Assembly (NCBI RefSeq): GCF_003008595.1
Contig: NZ_CP027669.1
Coordinates: forward strand, 1,984,001-2,048,000
DNA: 64,000 nucleotides
Direction of reading: 5' to 3'
Source: Simplicispira suum
Lineage (GTDB): Bacteria; Pseudomonadota; Gammaproteobacteria; Burkholderiales; Burkholderiaceae_C
Below, piece by piece: positions 26,139 to 35,265 of the stretch (positions within the stretch are counted from its first letter, which is position 1; every line of letters starts with the position of its first letter). A program made the position numbers and the translations under genes. The notes beneath the pieces were generated by a model. The model ran no database searches, was not told the DNA's origin, and saw nothing but the letters and a program-made list of their open reading frames with translations.

Positions 26139-28222
26139 AGCGTTTGATGGGGTTGCGGCGGCTTGCACCTCCACCAGGCAGTCGTAAAACGTCGGCCCTT
26201 GGCCCAGATCGGTCAGCGCCTGGCTGGTGAGCTGGTTCACGTTGGTGCCCTCCAAGCCGAGCTTGCGCCACCAGATGCCCAGGCCGTTGACCACGCCGGG
26301 GCGGGCACGTTCGCTCAGTTCCGCGTGGCACAGATAGCTGCCCCGGTCGTTGAACACGCGCACCACGCTGCCGTCCGCAATGCCGCGCGCGGCCGCGTCG
26401 TGCGGGTGAATTTCCAGGAGAGGTCGACCTTCCTGTTTTTGCAAACTGGCCACGTTGACAAAGGTGCTGTTGAGGAAATTGCGCGCGGGCGGCGAAATCA
26501 TTGCCAGCGGATACGCGGCCGACTGGCCGAAGGTTTCGTAGTTGGGCACATGGTTGGGCAGGGCGTCCTGCCCGCAAGCCGAGAGCGCGGCGCTGAAAAA
26601 TTCGCACTTGCCCGACGCGGTGGGAAAGTTGCCCTGGGCAAAGGGCGCGTCAGGGATCGGCAGCGCCGCAAAGCCTTGGTCCAGCAGCTCGTTGAAGTCG
26701 ACCTTTTCGCCGTAGGCCTGGCGGCACAAGGTTTCGTCGCTGTCGGCAAAGCAGGGCTCGGTAAATCCCATGCGCGCCGCCAGTTCGCGAAAGATGCGGG
26801 CGTTGGAGCGCGCCTCGCCGCAGGGCCCAATCGCCGGGCGGTTCAGCAGCACGTCGGTGTGGCCATAGGCCAGGTGCACGTCCCAGTGTTCCAGCTGCGT
26901 GGTGGCAGGCAGGATGTAGTCGGCGTAGTCTGCGGTGTCCGTCTGGAAATGCTCCAGCACCACGGTAAACAGATCGTCCTGCGCAAAGCCACGCGCCACC
27001 TTGCCCGATTCGGGCGCAACCGCCAGCGGGTTGCTGTTGTAGACCACGACGGCCTCGATTTTTGGGCCAAAGGCTTCGGAGGTCTCCCGCAGCAAGTCGT
27101 CGCCAATGGTCACCATGTTGATGGTGCGCGGGCGGCGCTGGCCCAGCAGCTCGGGGCGTTGCAGAACGCCGCGCTGCACCGGGAAGTTGCCGGAACTTGA
27201 AAACAGCACGCCGCCCGCGCGCTCGCGCCAGGCACCCGTAAGCGCCGGCAGGCAGGCAATAGCACGCACCGCGTTGCCACCTCCCCGCACGCGCTGCACG
27301 CCGTAGTTCACGCGGATGGCGGATGGCTTTGTCGTACCGTAGGCGCGCGCCAGGTCGCGGATTTGCTCCACAGGCAGCGCGCAGACTTCGGCCGCGCGCT
27401 CGGGCGGGAACGTGAGCGCCCGCTCTCGCAGCGCTTCCCAGCCCAGCGTGTGCTGCGCCAGGTAGTCGTGGTCCAGCCAGTCGTGCACGATGAGTTCGTG
27501 CATCAGTGCCAGGGCCAGCGCCGCGTCGGTGCCGGGCAGCAGTTGCAGGTGCTCGTGGCATTTTTCGGCGGTTTCGGTCTTGCGGGGGTCGATGCAGACG
27601 AGGCGGGCACCCTCGCGCTTGGCCTGCTGTGCGTAGCGCCAGAAGTGCAGGGTGCTGGTGATGGAATTGCTGCCCCAGATCAGGATGAGCTTGGCCTCGG
27701 CGAAGAACTCCACCTTCATCCCTACCTTGCCCCCAGCGTCTGCACCATGGCCTCGCCACCGGCGGCCGCGCAGATGCTGCGGTGCAACAGCGAAGCGCCC
27801 AGGCGGTGGAAGAAGCGCCGGTCCATGCTCTCGCCCTGCACCAGGCCCATGGTGCCGGCGTAGCTGTAGGGCACGATGGCTTCGGGATTGCGTGCGGCAA
27901 TTTCGGCCAGGCGCGCCGCGATGTCGGTCAGGGCTTCGTCCCAGCCGACCTGCGTGAACTGGCCGCTGCCTTTGGGACCACTGCGCCTGAGCGGCGTGAG
28001 GATGCGGTCCGGGTGGTAGGTGCGCTCAGGGTATTTGGAGACCTTGGCGCACAGCACGCCGCCCGTCTGGGCGTGCGCGGGGTTGCCCTGCACGCGCACG
28101 GCCACGCCGTTTTCCACCGTGGTGAGCAGGGCGCAGGTGTCCGGGCAATCGTGCGGGCAGGCACCGCGCACGGTATGGCGGGCAAGCGTCGGTTCGGGCA
28201 AGCGGTTGGCAGCGGAGATCAT
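26127..28222 (-). pseudogene. Molybdopterin oxidoreductase, split by a one-base deletion
   Basis: Two abutting frames together make one enzyme of about 698 aa. Part 1 (28222-27691) has the [4Fe-4S] ligand pattern CPHDCPDTC with a later Cys in GVLCAKV, and a candidate Mo-ligand region RSICAAAGGEA. It ends at a TAG (27690-27692) in the wrong frame. Part 2 (27719-26127) continues with VEFFAEAKLILIWGSNS and the molybdopterin-dinucleotide domain. At 27702-27706 the plus strand has a run of five C; six would restore a single frame reading LGGKVGMKVEF. The original was probably a cytoplasmic CISM-family oxidoreductase of unknown substrate. A real mutation and a homopolymer sequencing error cannot be told apart here. 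Confidence 0.8.
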
Positions 28223-28302
28223 GGCGGAGCAGGGGCGAAAAGGAGATGCCCGGCAGTTTCTGATGGGCCGGGCTAGACTGCGCATTCTGAAGGAAAGGCG
28301 CC

Positions 28303-29523
28303 ATGCAAGTCATCGACTCCCTCGTTACCCAGGCCGCCGGCATTGCCAGCCTGCGCCGCGACATCCACGCCCACCCCGAGCTGTGCTTCGAAGAAGTGCG
28401 CACGGCCGATCTGGTGGCCAGCAAGCTCACCGAATGGGGCATTCCCGTTCACCGGGGGCTGGGCACCACCGGCGTGGTGGGCATTGTGCACGGCCGCGAC
28501 GGCGGCGCCTGCGGCCGCGCCATCGGTCTGCGTGCCGACATGGATGCCCTGCCCATGCAGGAGCACAACGAGTTCGAGCACAAAAGCCGGCACGCCGGCA
28601 AGATGCACGCCTGCGGCCACGACGGCCATACCGCCATGCTGCTGGCTGCGGCGCAGCACTTTGCCAAGGAACGCCATTTCGACGGCACGGTCTACCTGAT
28701 CTTCCAACCGGCCGAAGAGGGCGGCGGCGGGGCGCGCGAGATGATCAATGACGGTCTGTTCACCCAGTTCGACATGCAGGCCGTGTTTGGCATGCACAAC
28801 TGGCCGGGCATGGCGGTGGGGCAGTTTGCCGTGAGCCCTGGCCCGGTGATGGCGTCGTCCAACGAATTCAAGATCACCATCCACGGCAAGGGCGGCCACG
28901 CCGCCATGCCGCACAACACGATCGACCCGGTGCCAATTGCCTGCCAGATGGTGCAAGCCTTCCAGAACATCGTCAGCCGCAACAAGAAGCCGGTGGACGC
29001 GGGCGTGGTTTCGGTCACCATGATCCATACCGGCGAAGCGACCAACGTCGTGCCCGAGCGCTGCGAATTGCAGGGCACGGTGCGCACGTTCACGCTGGAG
29101 GTGCTCGATTTGATCGAAGCGCGCATGCGCGAAGTGGCCGAGCACACCTGCGCGGCGCACCAAGCCACCTGCGACTTCGAATTCGTGCGCAACTACCCGC
29201 CCACCATCAATGCGCCGGCCGAAGCGGAATTTGCCGCTGCCGTCATGCGAGATGTCGTGGGCGAAGCCAACGTGCTGGCGCAGGAACCCACCATGGGAGC
29301 GGAAGACTTCGCCTACATGCTGCAGGAACGCCCCGGCGCCTACTTTTTCATTGCCAACGGCGAAGGTGCACACCGCATGCATGGCCATGGCGAGGGCCCG
29401 TGCACGCTGCACAACGCCAGCTACGACTTCAATGACGACCTCATTCCCCTTGGCGCCACGGTGTGGGTGCGCTTGGCAGAAGCCTGGCTGGCCGACAAGG
29501 CTGGCGCGAAGGAGGCTGCATGA
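28303..29523 (+). CDS. M20 family amidohydrolase (hippurate hydrolase-like)
   Basis: The 406-aa cytoplasmic zinc/manganese hydrolase cleaves N-acyl amino acids or similar amides. Metal-binding motifs are LRADMDALPM, MHACGHDGHTAML and QPAEEGGGG, with a dimerisation domain containing GKGGHAAMPHN and a late MGAEDFAYML. The length fits HipO/AmhX-type enzymes. The RBS AAGGAAAGG is upstream of the ATG. It overlaps the following peptidase gene by 4 bp, so the two are probably made together. Confidence 0.92.
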   Translation: MQVIDSLVTQAAGIASLRRDIHAHPELCFEEVRTADLVASKLTEWGIPVHRGLGTTGVVGIVHGRDGGACGRAIGLRADMDALPMQEHNEFEHKSRHAGKMHACGHDGHTAMLLAAAQHFAKERHFDGTVYLIFQPAEEGGGGAREMINDGLFTQFDMQAVFGMHNWPGMAVGQFAVSPGPVMASSNEFKITIHGKGGHAAMPHNTIDPVPIACQMVQAFQNIVSRNKKPVDAGVVSVTMIHTGEATNVVPERCELQGTVRTFTLEVLDLIEARMREVAEHTCAAHQATCDFEFVRNYPPTINAPAEAEFAAAVMRDVVGEANVLAQEPTMGAEDFAYMLQERPGAYFFIANGEGAHRMHGHGEGPCTLHNASYDFNDDLIPLGATVWVRLAEAWLADKAGAKEAA

Positions 29524-30617
29524 TCGGCGTGAACGAGGCATTCTCCAGCCGCTATGCCCAGGCGCGTGTGCGGTTTCTGGAGGCCGCTGCAGGCCGTGGC
29601 TTGGCCATTGAGTCGCACGTGCACCCGCTGACGGGAGTGGACGGCGAGCCCCTCGCCATGGACGTCGCGCGCGACGGCCCGGCAGATGCTGACAAACTGC
29701 TCATCGTCAGCAGCGCCTGCCATGGGGTGGAGGGCTACTGCGGCAGCGGCGTGCAGGTGTTTGCGCTGCACGACGACGAATGGCGCGCGCAGGCGCGCGC
29801 GGCGGGCGTGGCGGTGCTCTATGTGCACGCACTCAACCCCTACGGCTTTTCCCACCTGCGCCGCACCACGCACGAGAACGTGGACCTGAACCGCAACTTC
29901 CAGGATTTCAGCAAACCCCTGCCCGTGAACGCAGGCTACCGCGAGATTGCGCCGCTGCTGCTGCCCCAGGAGTGGCCGCCCAGTGCAGAGAACCAGGCGG
30001 CGGTGCAGCACTACCTCACCACCAAAGGCGAGGCGGCTTGGCAGGCTGCGGTCTCTGGCGGGCAATACGAATTCGAAGGCGGCATGTTCTTTGGAGGCCG
30101 GGCGCCCACCTGGAGCAACCGCACGCTGCGCAGCGTGCTGCGCGCGCACGGCCGTGCCGCGCGGCGCGTTGCGTGGATCGACCTGCACACGGGCCTGGGC
30201 GAGAGCGGCATCGGCGAGCGCATCTACGCAGGCCGTGACGACGCGGCGGCCGTGGCGCGGGCGCGTGCCTGGTGGGGCGGCGGCGGCGCCACGCCCATCA
30301 CGTCAATCTACGACGGCTCGTCCAGCTCGGCGCTGCTGACGGGTTTGATGTGGACCGCCATCTACGACGAATGCCCGCAAGCCGAGTACACCGGCATTGC
30401 GCTGGAATACGGCACGCTGCCAATCCTGCAGATGCTCCAGGCCCTGCGCGCCGAGCACTGGCTGCACCAGCACCCCGAGGCGCCCGCTGAGCAGGCAGCG
30501 CAAATCAAGGCCGACATGTTCAGCGCCTTCTACACCGACACCGACGCCTGGCGCGGCCAGATCATCAGCCAGGCGCGGCAGGCGCTGTTTCAGGCGGTGG
30601 AAGGCTTGAATTCTTGA
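29520..30617 (+). CDS. M14-like metallocarboxypeptidase (DUF2817)
   Basis: The 365-aa protein has the zinc-binding His/Glu of CHGVEGYCGSG (about residue 69), then NPYGFSHLRRTTHENVDLNR and the third ligand region DLHTGLGE. A Glu in ALEYGTLP could be the catalytic residue. DUF2817 proteins are M14 carboxypeptidase relatives; the substrate is unknown. No signal peptide is seen, so it is cytoplasmic. Translational coupling to the M20 hydrolase suggests joint breakdown of acylated or peptidic amino acids. Confidence 0.88.
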   Translation: MIGVNEAFSSRYAQARVRFLEAAAGRGLAIESHVHPLTGVDGEPLAMDVARDGPADADKLLIVSSACHGVEGYCGSGVQVFALHDDEWRAQARAAGVAVLYVHALNPYGFSHLRRTTHENVDLNRNFQDFSKPLPVNAGYREIAPLLLPQEWPPSAENQAAVQHYLTTKGEAAWQAAVSGGQYEFEGGMFFGGRAPTWSNRTLRSVLRAHGRAARRVAWIDLHTGLGESGIGERIYAGRDDAAAVARARAWWGGGGATPITSIYDGSSSSALLTGLMWTAIYDECPQAEYTGIALEYGTLPILQMLQALRAEHWLHQHPEAPAEQAAQIKADMFSAFYTDTDAWRGQIISQARQALFQAVEGLNS

Positions 30618-30620
30618 CAG

Positions 30621-30672
30621 TTTTTGGGCTCTAGCGCTTGCCTGGCAAGCGCAATTAGCTATTTAAACAATA
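30621..30672 (+). repeat. Dispersed palindromic repeat A, copy 4
   Basis: GGGCTCTAGCGCTTGCC, T, GGCAAGCGCAATTAGCTAT. The stem GCGCTTGCC/GGCAAGCGC differs from TTAT/ATAA in other copies yet stays paired. It lies between convergent genes, 4 bp after a stop codon. Confidence 0.8.
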
Positions 30673-30676
30673 GCGT

Positions 30677-31240
30677 TTAATGTCCAAGTTGTGCGCCTTG
30701 TGTCGCCCCGTAGCTGGTGCTGCGGTCGTATTCCCGTTCGCCTGCGACATGTTCTGCCAACACACGTCGCCCTAAAGCATTGGCGCCGTGCTCCAGTGCG
30801 GTGCAGCTGGGCGCCTCGGGCAGAGCGGCGATTCCCTGATCGATGGCGCGCGCTGCCTTGCGGCCCCATTGCATGTGACCTTGCTCATGCTGGCGCAGCG
30901 CTTGCACATAGCGCTGGAATTGGGCGCGCTGGGCGCTTGTTCCACCCTCCAGCTGCGGCAACTGGATCGTCCAAGCGAGTCGCGTCCGCACGCGTGTGAT
31001 CCGGCACCGCCCGCTCGCGTCGCTGTGCCACCAGAAATTCCAGTCCACGCTCCAGGCGGTGTAAGCATGAAAGCGCTTGCCGTCCTGGCGGATGGGTGTG
31101 GCGGTGTTGAGCGCCTCGCGCAGGCTCTGGCCTTGGGTGATGCGCACGGCATAAGGCTGCTCGGAGCCTTCGTGAATGACCTCGGAGGCAGCGCCTGTGC
31201 AGACCAGAAGCAGGATGAGGGCGCAGGTCCGGCCCGGCAT
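30677..31240 (-). CDS. DUF922 secreted Zn-dependent protease-like protein
   Basis: The 187-aa protein has an N-terminal signal peptide (RTCALILLLVCTGAASE) and a mature domain with the motif HEQGHMQWG (about residue 117), in which HExxH-like His residues suggest a metal site. Two aromatic blocks (WSVDWNFWWH) and Cys residues that could form a disulfide are present. DUF922 members are predicted secreted metalloproteases with no established substrate. It lies 5 bp downstream of the WS/DGAT gene in the same direction. Confidence 0.82.
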   Translation of the reverse strand: MPGRTCALILLLVCTGAASEVIHEGSEQPYAVRITQGQSLREALNTATPIRQDGKRFHAYTAWSVDWNFWWHSDASGRCRITRVRTRLAWTIQLPQLEGGTSAQRAQFQRYVQALRQHEQGHMQWGRKAARAIDQGIAALPEAPSCTALEHGANALGRRVLAEHVAGEREYDRSTSYGATQGAQLGH

Positions 31241-31245
31241 TCCTT

Positions 31246-32892
31246 TTATTCGTCCGAGCCCCAGGGCAGCATCAGCGTCAGCGTCGCCAGCGTTTCAAAC
31301 TCCGGCGCAAAGGCGTCGATGATGCGCTGGGGCTCGGGGCAGAGCTGGGTGTCGGTAATGACGCCAAACTGAACGCCGCCGCCATAGCTCAGGATGGAGA
31401 CGCCCAGCCCCACGTTGCCCGTCTGCGGCACCCAGAACATGCATTGCGTGACTTGCGAGCCACACAGCATCAGCGCTTCGCGTGGCCCCGGCACGTTGGT
31501 CATCACGGCGGTGGTCTTGCGGCCGAATAGGTTCAAGAGCGCTTCCTGCGCGGGCTTGACCATCATTCCGGCCACGGCCAGCAGGCCAAAAGCCAGCAGC
31601 GGCTGCGTGCTGCCCTTGAGCGCCGCCATGCGGTGGCGCACTTCGAAGATGCGCTCGATGGGGTTTTCAATACCGATCGGCAGCACCAACGGCGCCAGGC
31701 CAAAGTGGTTGCCCAGCTTCCAGGCCTCTTCCATGGGGCGCAGGTTCACCGGGATCATGGCGCGGATTTCCTTGCCCGTGGTGTCGTCGCCCAGGCCGCG
31801 CAAATAGCTGCCAATGGCGCCGGCCACACAGGAGAGCAGCACGTCGTTGATCGAGCAGCCCAGGGCTTTGCCCACGCCTTTGACCGCATCCAGCGGCAGG
31901 GGCGGGCACCAGGCCACGCGTTTGGCGGTACCGGCCTCGCCCTTGAGCCGCGTGGGCGAATCGTCGGGCATGAGCGCCAGGGCGGCGGCGTCGTTCATCA
32001 CGCGCCAGGCCATGCGGGCCGCATCGGCAGATCCGGCCAGGCCATGCTGCACAGCGGTCTCGGGGTCCATCAGCGCGTGCAGCGAGCGCACCGCACCTTC
32101 GCCAGCCATGTCGATGGCGCGCACCGTGAGCCCGGCCAAGGGTTTGATCAGCGCGTCGGAGAGCCAGTCTTCGGCATCGGCGGGCTCACGGCGCTTGCGC
32201 CGTGGTGGCTCGGAGCCGCCATCGACCATCGACATCACGACCGAAATCAGGGCAATCCCGTCGCCAATGCAGTGGTGAATGCGAACGATCAGCGCGCTGC
32301 CGGGCTGCCCATCGTCGCCGACGAAATCTTCAACCAGGTGAAACTGCCACAGCGGCCGACGGCCGTCCAGCGGCTCGGTGGCCAAGTGGCCCACCGCCTC
32401 GGCCAGCGCCTGCTGCTGGCTCTGGCCGCGCTTGCGCACGAGGACCAGCGGCTGGACATGCGCATCGATGTCGAAGTCGTGGTCATTCACCCAGGTGGCG
32501 CCGGCGGCGTCCTCGACCACGCGCTGCAGAAAACGCGGGTACTGGCTCAGGCGCTGCGCTGCGCGCTGGCGCAGTTGGGCCAGGGTAATACCGGGTGAGA
32601 CGACCCAGACGCCGTTGATCAGCATGAGGTTGCTCGGGCAGTCCATGCGCAGCCAGGCGGTGTCGACCTTGCTCATGCGCTCGCCCGACAGCCCCAGCAT
32701 GCCGCTGGCGGCGCGGCGCACGTTTTTCTCGACACTGCGCGCAGCTTCCAGCGCCATGGCGCCAGGCGGGGAGTTCAAAAGCGCTGTCGATGCGCTCAGA
32801 GCGCGGCTGCCAGCAGAGGCGGTGGTCGTGCGGCTGCTGGATGTGGGGCTGTTGCCCGTGCGGGACGTGGTGCGAAGGGTGCGGGTCACCAT
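31246..32892 (-). CDS. Wax ester synthase/diacylglycerol acyltransferase (WS/DGAT)
   Basis: The 548-aa acyltransferase has the catalytic HHxxxDG motif at His206-His207-x3-Asp211-Gly (HHCIGDG) and the C-terminal NVPGPREALMLCG and GVSILSYGG blocks typical of the bacterial WS/DGAT family. It esterifies acyl-CoA to alcohols or diacylglycerol for neutral-lipid storage. The first 60 residues are Ser/Thr-rich and variable; ATG 32892 is chosen, but a TTG/ATG up to 32997 or a start near 32680 is possible. It is divergent from the acyl-CoA-binding protein gene, which could supply its substrate. Confidence 0.93.
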   Translation of the reverse strand: MVTRTLRTTSRTGNSPTSSSRTTTASAGSRALSASTALLNSPPGAMALEAARSVEKNVRRAASGMLGLSGERMSKVDTAWLRMDCPSNLMLINGVWVVSPGITLAQLRQRAAQRLSQYPRFLQRVVEDAAGATWVNDHDFDIDAHVQPLVLVRKRGQSQQQALAEAVGHLATEPLDGRRPLWQFHLVEDFVGDDGQPGSALIVRIHHCIGDGIALISVVMSMVDGGSEPPRRKRREPADAEDWLSDALIKPLAGLTVRAIDMAGEGAVRSLHALMDPETAVQHGLAGSADAARMAWRVMNDAAALALMPDDSPTRLKGEAGTAKRVAWCPPLPLDAVKGVGKALGCSINDVLLSCVAGAIGSYLRGLGDDTTGKEIRAMIPVNLRPMEEAWKLGNHFGLAPLVLPIGIENPIERIFEVRHRMAALKGSTQPLLAFGLLAVAGMMVKPAQEALLNLFGRKTTAVMTNVPGPREALMLCGSQVTQCMFWVPQTGNVGLGVSILSYGGGVQFGVITDTQLCPEPQRIIDAFAPEFETLATLTLMLPWGSDE

Positions 32893-33075
32893 AGTGATGG
32901 GCGTCCTGGAGAGTGAAGAATGGCTTGCGCCGGCCGGCTGCAAGTATTGTCTACGCACAGCGGCGGGCAGAGCGTGAACACGTTCTAAGATATGCACAAG
33001 ATACGCGGGCTGGTGTCATTGCCGACTCCGTTCTTTCCCCAACCCGATTTCCAGTCCATTTCCCAGGAGTCCTGC

Positions 33076-33330
33076 ATGTCCGACCTGAACGACCGTTTTG
33101 AAGCAGCCGTTGCCCAATCGAAAAACTTGAGCGAACGTCCAGACAACGCCACGCTGCTGCAGATCTACGCACTGTACAAACAGGCCAGTACCGGCGACAA
33201 CGCCGAGAAGAAGCCCAGCTTCTCCGACATGGTGGGCCGCGCGAAATGGGATGCCTGGAACAAGCTCAAGGGCACCGAGCAGGATGCTGCGCGCCAGCAA
33301 TACATCGACCTGATTGCTTCGCTCAGCTAA
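33076..33330 (+). CDS. Acyl-CoA-binding protein
   Basis: The 84-aa ACBP has the four-helix signature: FEAAVAQSKNL, then LLQIYALYKQASTGDN, FSDMVGRAKWDAWNKLKG, and a final YIDLIASL helix. The Tyr and Lys residues in YALYKQA and AKWDAW bind the CoA in characterised ACBPs. The family is common in eukaryotes but present only in some bacteria. It probably buffers and delivers long-chain acyl-CoA to the divergent WS/DGAT. The RBS CAGGAG precedes ATG 33076. Confidence 0.94.
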   Translation: MSDLNDRFEAAVAQSKNLSERPDNATLLQIYALYKQASTGDNAEKKPSFSDMVGRAKWDAWNKLKGTEQDAARQQYIDLIASLS

Positions 33331-33399
33331 GGCGTATGGGAGCCCGTCCCTGGGCTATGGCCTAATAGCGGTTTTCCCACCATTTCACTGAGATTCGCC

Positions 33400-33570
33400 A
33401 TGGGCAACAAGATCGTCACCGAAGCAGACCGCAAATTCACCCCGCAGCCCAAGCCCATGCCGGGCCAGACGCTCCCTTCGCATGGCCGCGGTCAGCGCGT
33501 GAGCCTGGAGCGCGGCGTTACCACGCGCAGCAAAAAGAACCCTGGCAAGCGCTCGAAGAAGGGCGGGTAA
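33400..33570 (+). CDS. Small basic hypothetical protein
   Basis: A 56-aa open frame starts MGNKIVTEADRKFTPQPK and ends in a Lys/Arg-rich tail (RSKKNPGKRSKKGG). It is strongly basic, has no TM segment or signal peptide and is probably unstructured. The RBS is weak. It lies 69 bp after the ACBP gene, and a repeat B element follows its stop by 6 bp, as seen after other real genes here. Function is not recognised; a nucleic acid-binding role would be a guess from charge. Confidence 0.6.
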   Translation: MGNKIVTEADRKFTPQPKPMPGQTLPSHGRGQRVSLERGVTTRSKKNPGKRSKKGG

Positions 33571-33576
33571 TTCGGA

Positions 33577-33690
33577 GCACCCCCCCTGCGGCGCAGCGCG
33601 CCTTCCCCCCGCTCTCTCTCGCATCGCTGCGCGATGCGGGCAGGGGGACGCCACCAGCGCGGCGGGGCGCCTCTTGCGCGGTGGCCCAGG
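33577..33690 (+). repeat. Structured 3'-end repeat B, copy 1
   Basis: Stem 1 is CGCATCGC-TGC-GCGATGCG (33620-33638) between C-rich and G-rich arms. Stem 2 is GCCACC (33650-33655) with GGTGGC (33680-33685), enclosing the conserved AGCGCGGCGGGGCG. It starts 6 bp after a stop codon. Copies 2 and 3 keep both stems with compensatory changes. Confidence 0.8.
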
Positions 33691-33770
33691 GTAATCACGT
33701 TCATTTCATGGCCCTGTAGTGAGCGCCACCTGAGACCATAGAAGTCGTGTACCCCAGTGGCGCACCCCAG

Positions 33771-33792
33771 AACCCCGCATGCGGGGTTTTTT
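33771..33792. terminator. Bidirectional intrinsic terminator
   Basis: AACCCCGC, AT, GCGGGGTT followed by further T (33787-33792). The 8-bp GC-rich stem sits between the rightward small basic gene and the leftward PHA-system gene, whose stop codon starts at 33792-33794. It can serve the rightward transcript; leftward the T-run is only the AA of the stem. Confidence 0.85.
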
Positions 33793-34127
33793 CATGGGCG
33801 CTCTTTTTTGGCCGCTGATTTGCGTTTTTTCGCCGGTGCGTCGCTCAGCATCTTGTCGAGCTGTTCGATGAGTTCGGTTTCGATGCGATCCTTGAACGCG
33901 CTCACCAGAAAGCCGAGCTGGGCGTGGAAATCGAGGGAATTTGGGAAAACATCAAGCGTGCCTTTGATGCCTGAGCGCGTGAAGTAGAGCGTGTCCTGCG
34001 CGTCGCCCTCCTCGTAGCTGCAGTTCATATCGAACTTTTCTTCGGCCTTCTCGGCCCATTGGAGGGCGATTTTGCGCGCAGCGGGCAGGCCCAGCTGGTG
34101 CTGGCGGTTGATGCGGATGTCAGGCAC
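33792..34127 (-). CDS. Polyhydroxyalkanoic acid system family protein
   Basis: The 111-aa protein has the form of PHA_gran_rgn family members: an IRINRQHQLGLPAARKIALQ start, CSYEEGDAQDTLYFTRSG and IKGTLDVFPNSLDFHAQLGF, ending in a Lys-rich tail (KKRKSAAKKERP). Members are found near PHA granule genes and are thought to be granule-associated or regulatory; activity is unknown. The best start is GTG 34127, overlapping the aminopeptidase stop by 8 bp; an in-frame ATG at 34163 would overlap more. Confidence 0.87.
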   Translation of the reverse strand: MPDIRINRQHQLGLPAARKIALQWAEKAEEKFDMNCSYEEGDAQDTLYFTRSGIKGTLDVFPNSLDFHAQLGFLVSAFKDRIETELIEQLDKMLSDAPAKKRKSAAKKERP

Positions 34128-35265
34128 GGGACGGCTCTTTCGCGGCAGGGGTGGGCGGCGCAAGCAGGGCGCGCAGCGCAGTGTGGCGCTGCTCGGCGCT
34201 CTGATCGGCCAGGGCTTTCACGGCATCATAAAACCGTGGCCAGTTGCGTGCCGACTGTTCAAACAGTGTTTCAAAGGCCGGAACCCATTCGTCGTATGCG
34301 GCCTGTGCGCCAAAGCTGGCGTTGTTGGCCGTCGCCACCCAGTGGTCATAGCCGGCGCGCTGCGCTGCGGGCCAGGTTGCAGCCAGTGCGGCATAGCGCT
34401 CCCGAAATTGTTTCATTGCTTCTGTTTTCATAGCTTCCAGCGCCTGCCTGTTCTGCGCTGGAGCACTGTTTGATGCATAAATGGCTTCCAATTGCGCACG
34501 CGTCTCGCGGGTGAGCTGGCGAAACGCTTCGCGCCGTGCGTCGCTCGCGGCTGCCTCGGAGCGCGCTGCTGCGCTGGCCTGGGTGCGCAGCCACTGGGCA
34601 CTGCCGATGCGCCCGACGGCGGTGGCAAACGATTCGTTGAAAAGCGTGTCGCCCTCGGCATAGACCTTCTGGTGCGCCAGTTCGTGGAACAGCAGGCGCA
34701 CGAAATCGCCCTCGGGCCAATGCACAAAGGTGCTGAGCAGCGGGTCGCCGCCGAGCCAGTTCATGGTGCCCAGTGTGGAATAGGCCGGCACTCCGTACAC
34801 GTCCACTTCCAGGCCTTGGGCCGCCAGCAGATCGGCCTCGGCGCGCGCATCGGCACGGCTGAAATAGCCCCGGTAGCCCACGCACCCGAGGACGGGAAAG
34901 CACCAGGTGTGCAGCTGCAGCGAGTACGGGGGCGCCGCCACCACGTTCCATACCGCACTGCTGCGCTTGAGGTCTGCGTAACGCCGGTAGCTCGGGTTGT
35001 TGGGCAGGTGGAGTTCTTGCACCGCAAACGTGCGCGCGCGCTGCGCCAGACGCAGGCGCTCGCGCAGCGCGGGCGGTGTACTTGGCCGCGCGATCCAGTC
35101 GTCCATCGCATCGGCCGCCCACATCAGTTGCAGATGGCCGCTGACCGACTGCCAGTAATAGCCCAGTTCGCCCCCGCCCTGCGCGCAGCCGCCCAGCAAC
35201 AGGCTCGCGCCAAGCGCAGCGATGGCACTGCGGGCGCTGGTGAACAAGCGGTGGATCGGCTTCAT
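34120..35265 (-). CDS. Lipoprotein aminopeptidase (COG4324 type)
   Basis: The 381-aa protein has a signal peptide with lipobox LLLGGC near residue 27. The mature part has the zinc protease motif HELAHQKVY with a downstream Glu in FNESFATAVG (about residues 194-215), which is the gluzincin pattern. The family is annotated as putative aminopeptidase; the substrate is unknown and the location is probably the outer membrane or periplasm. Residues about 266-282 are encoded by repeat A copy 5. The start overlaps the MFS gene stop (ATGA). Confidence 0.88.
   Translation of the reverse strand: MKPIHRLFTSARSAIAALGASLLLGGCAQGGGELGYYWQSVSGHLQLMWAADAMDDWIARPSTPPALRERLRLAQRARTFAVQELHLPNNPSYRRYADLKRSSAVWNVVAAPPYSLQLHTWCFPVLGCVGYRGYFSRADARAEADLLAAQGLEVDVYGVPAYSTLGTMNWLGGDPLLSTFVHWPEGDFVRLLFHELAHQKVYAEGDTLFNESFATAVGRIGSAQWLRTQASAAARSEAAASDARREAFRQLTRETRAQLEAIYASNSAPAQNRQALEAMKTEAMKQFRERYAALAATWPAAQRAGYDHWVATANNASFGAQAAYDEWVPAFETLFEQSARNWPRFYDAVKALADQSAEQRHTALRALLAPPTPAAKEPSRA
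34421..34471 (-). repeat. Dispersed palindromic repeat A, copy 5 (inside aminopeptidase gene)
   Basis: Minus strand: AAACAGTGCTCCAGCGC, 11-nt spacer, GCGCTGGAAGCTATGAAAA. The 7-bp stem CCAGCGC/GCGCTGG keeps pairing while differing from the consensus TAGCGC/GCGCTA. It is translated within the aminopeptidase. Confidence 0.7.
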
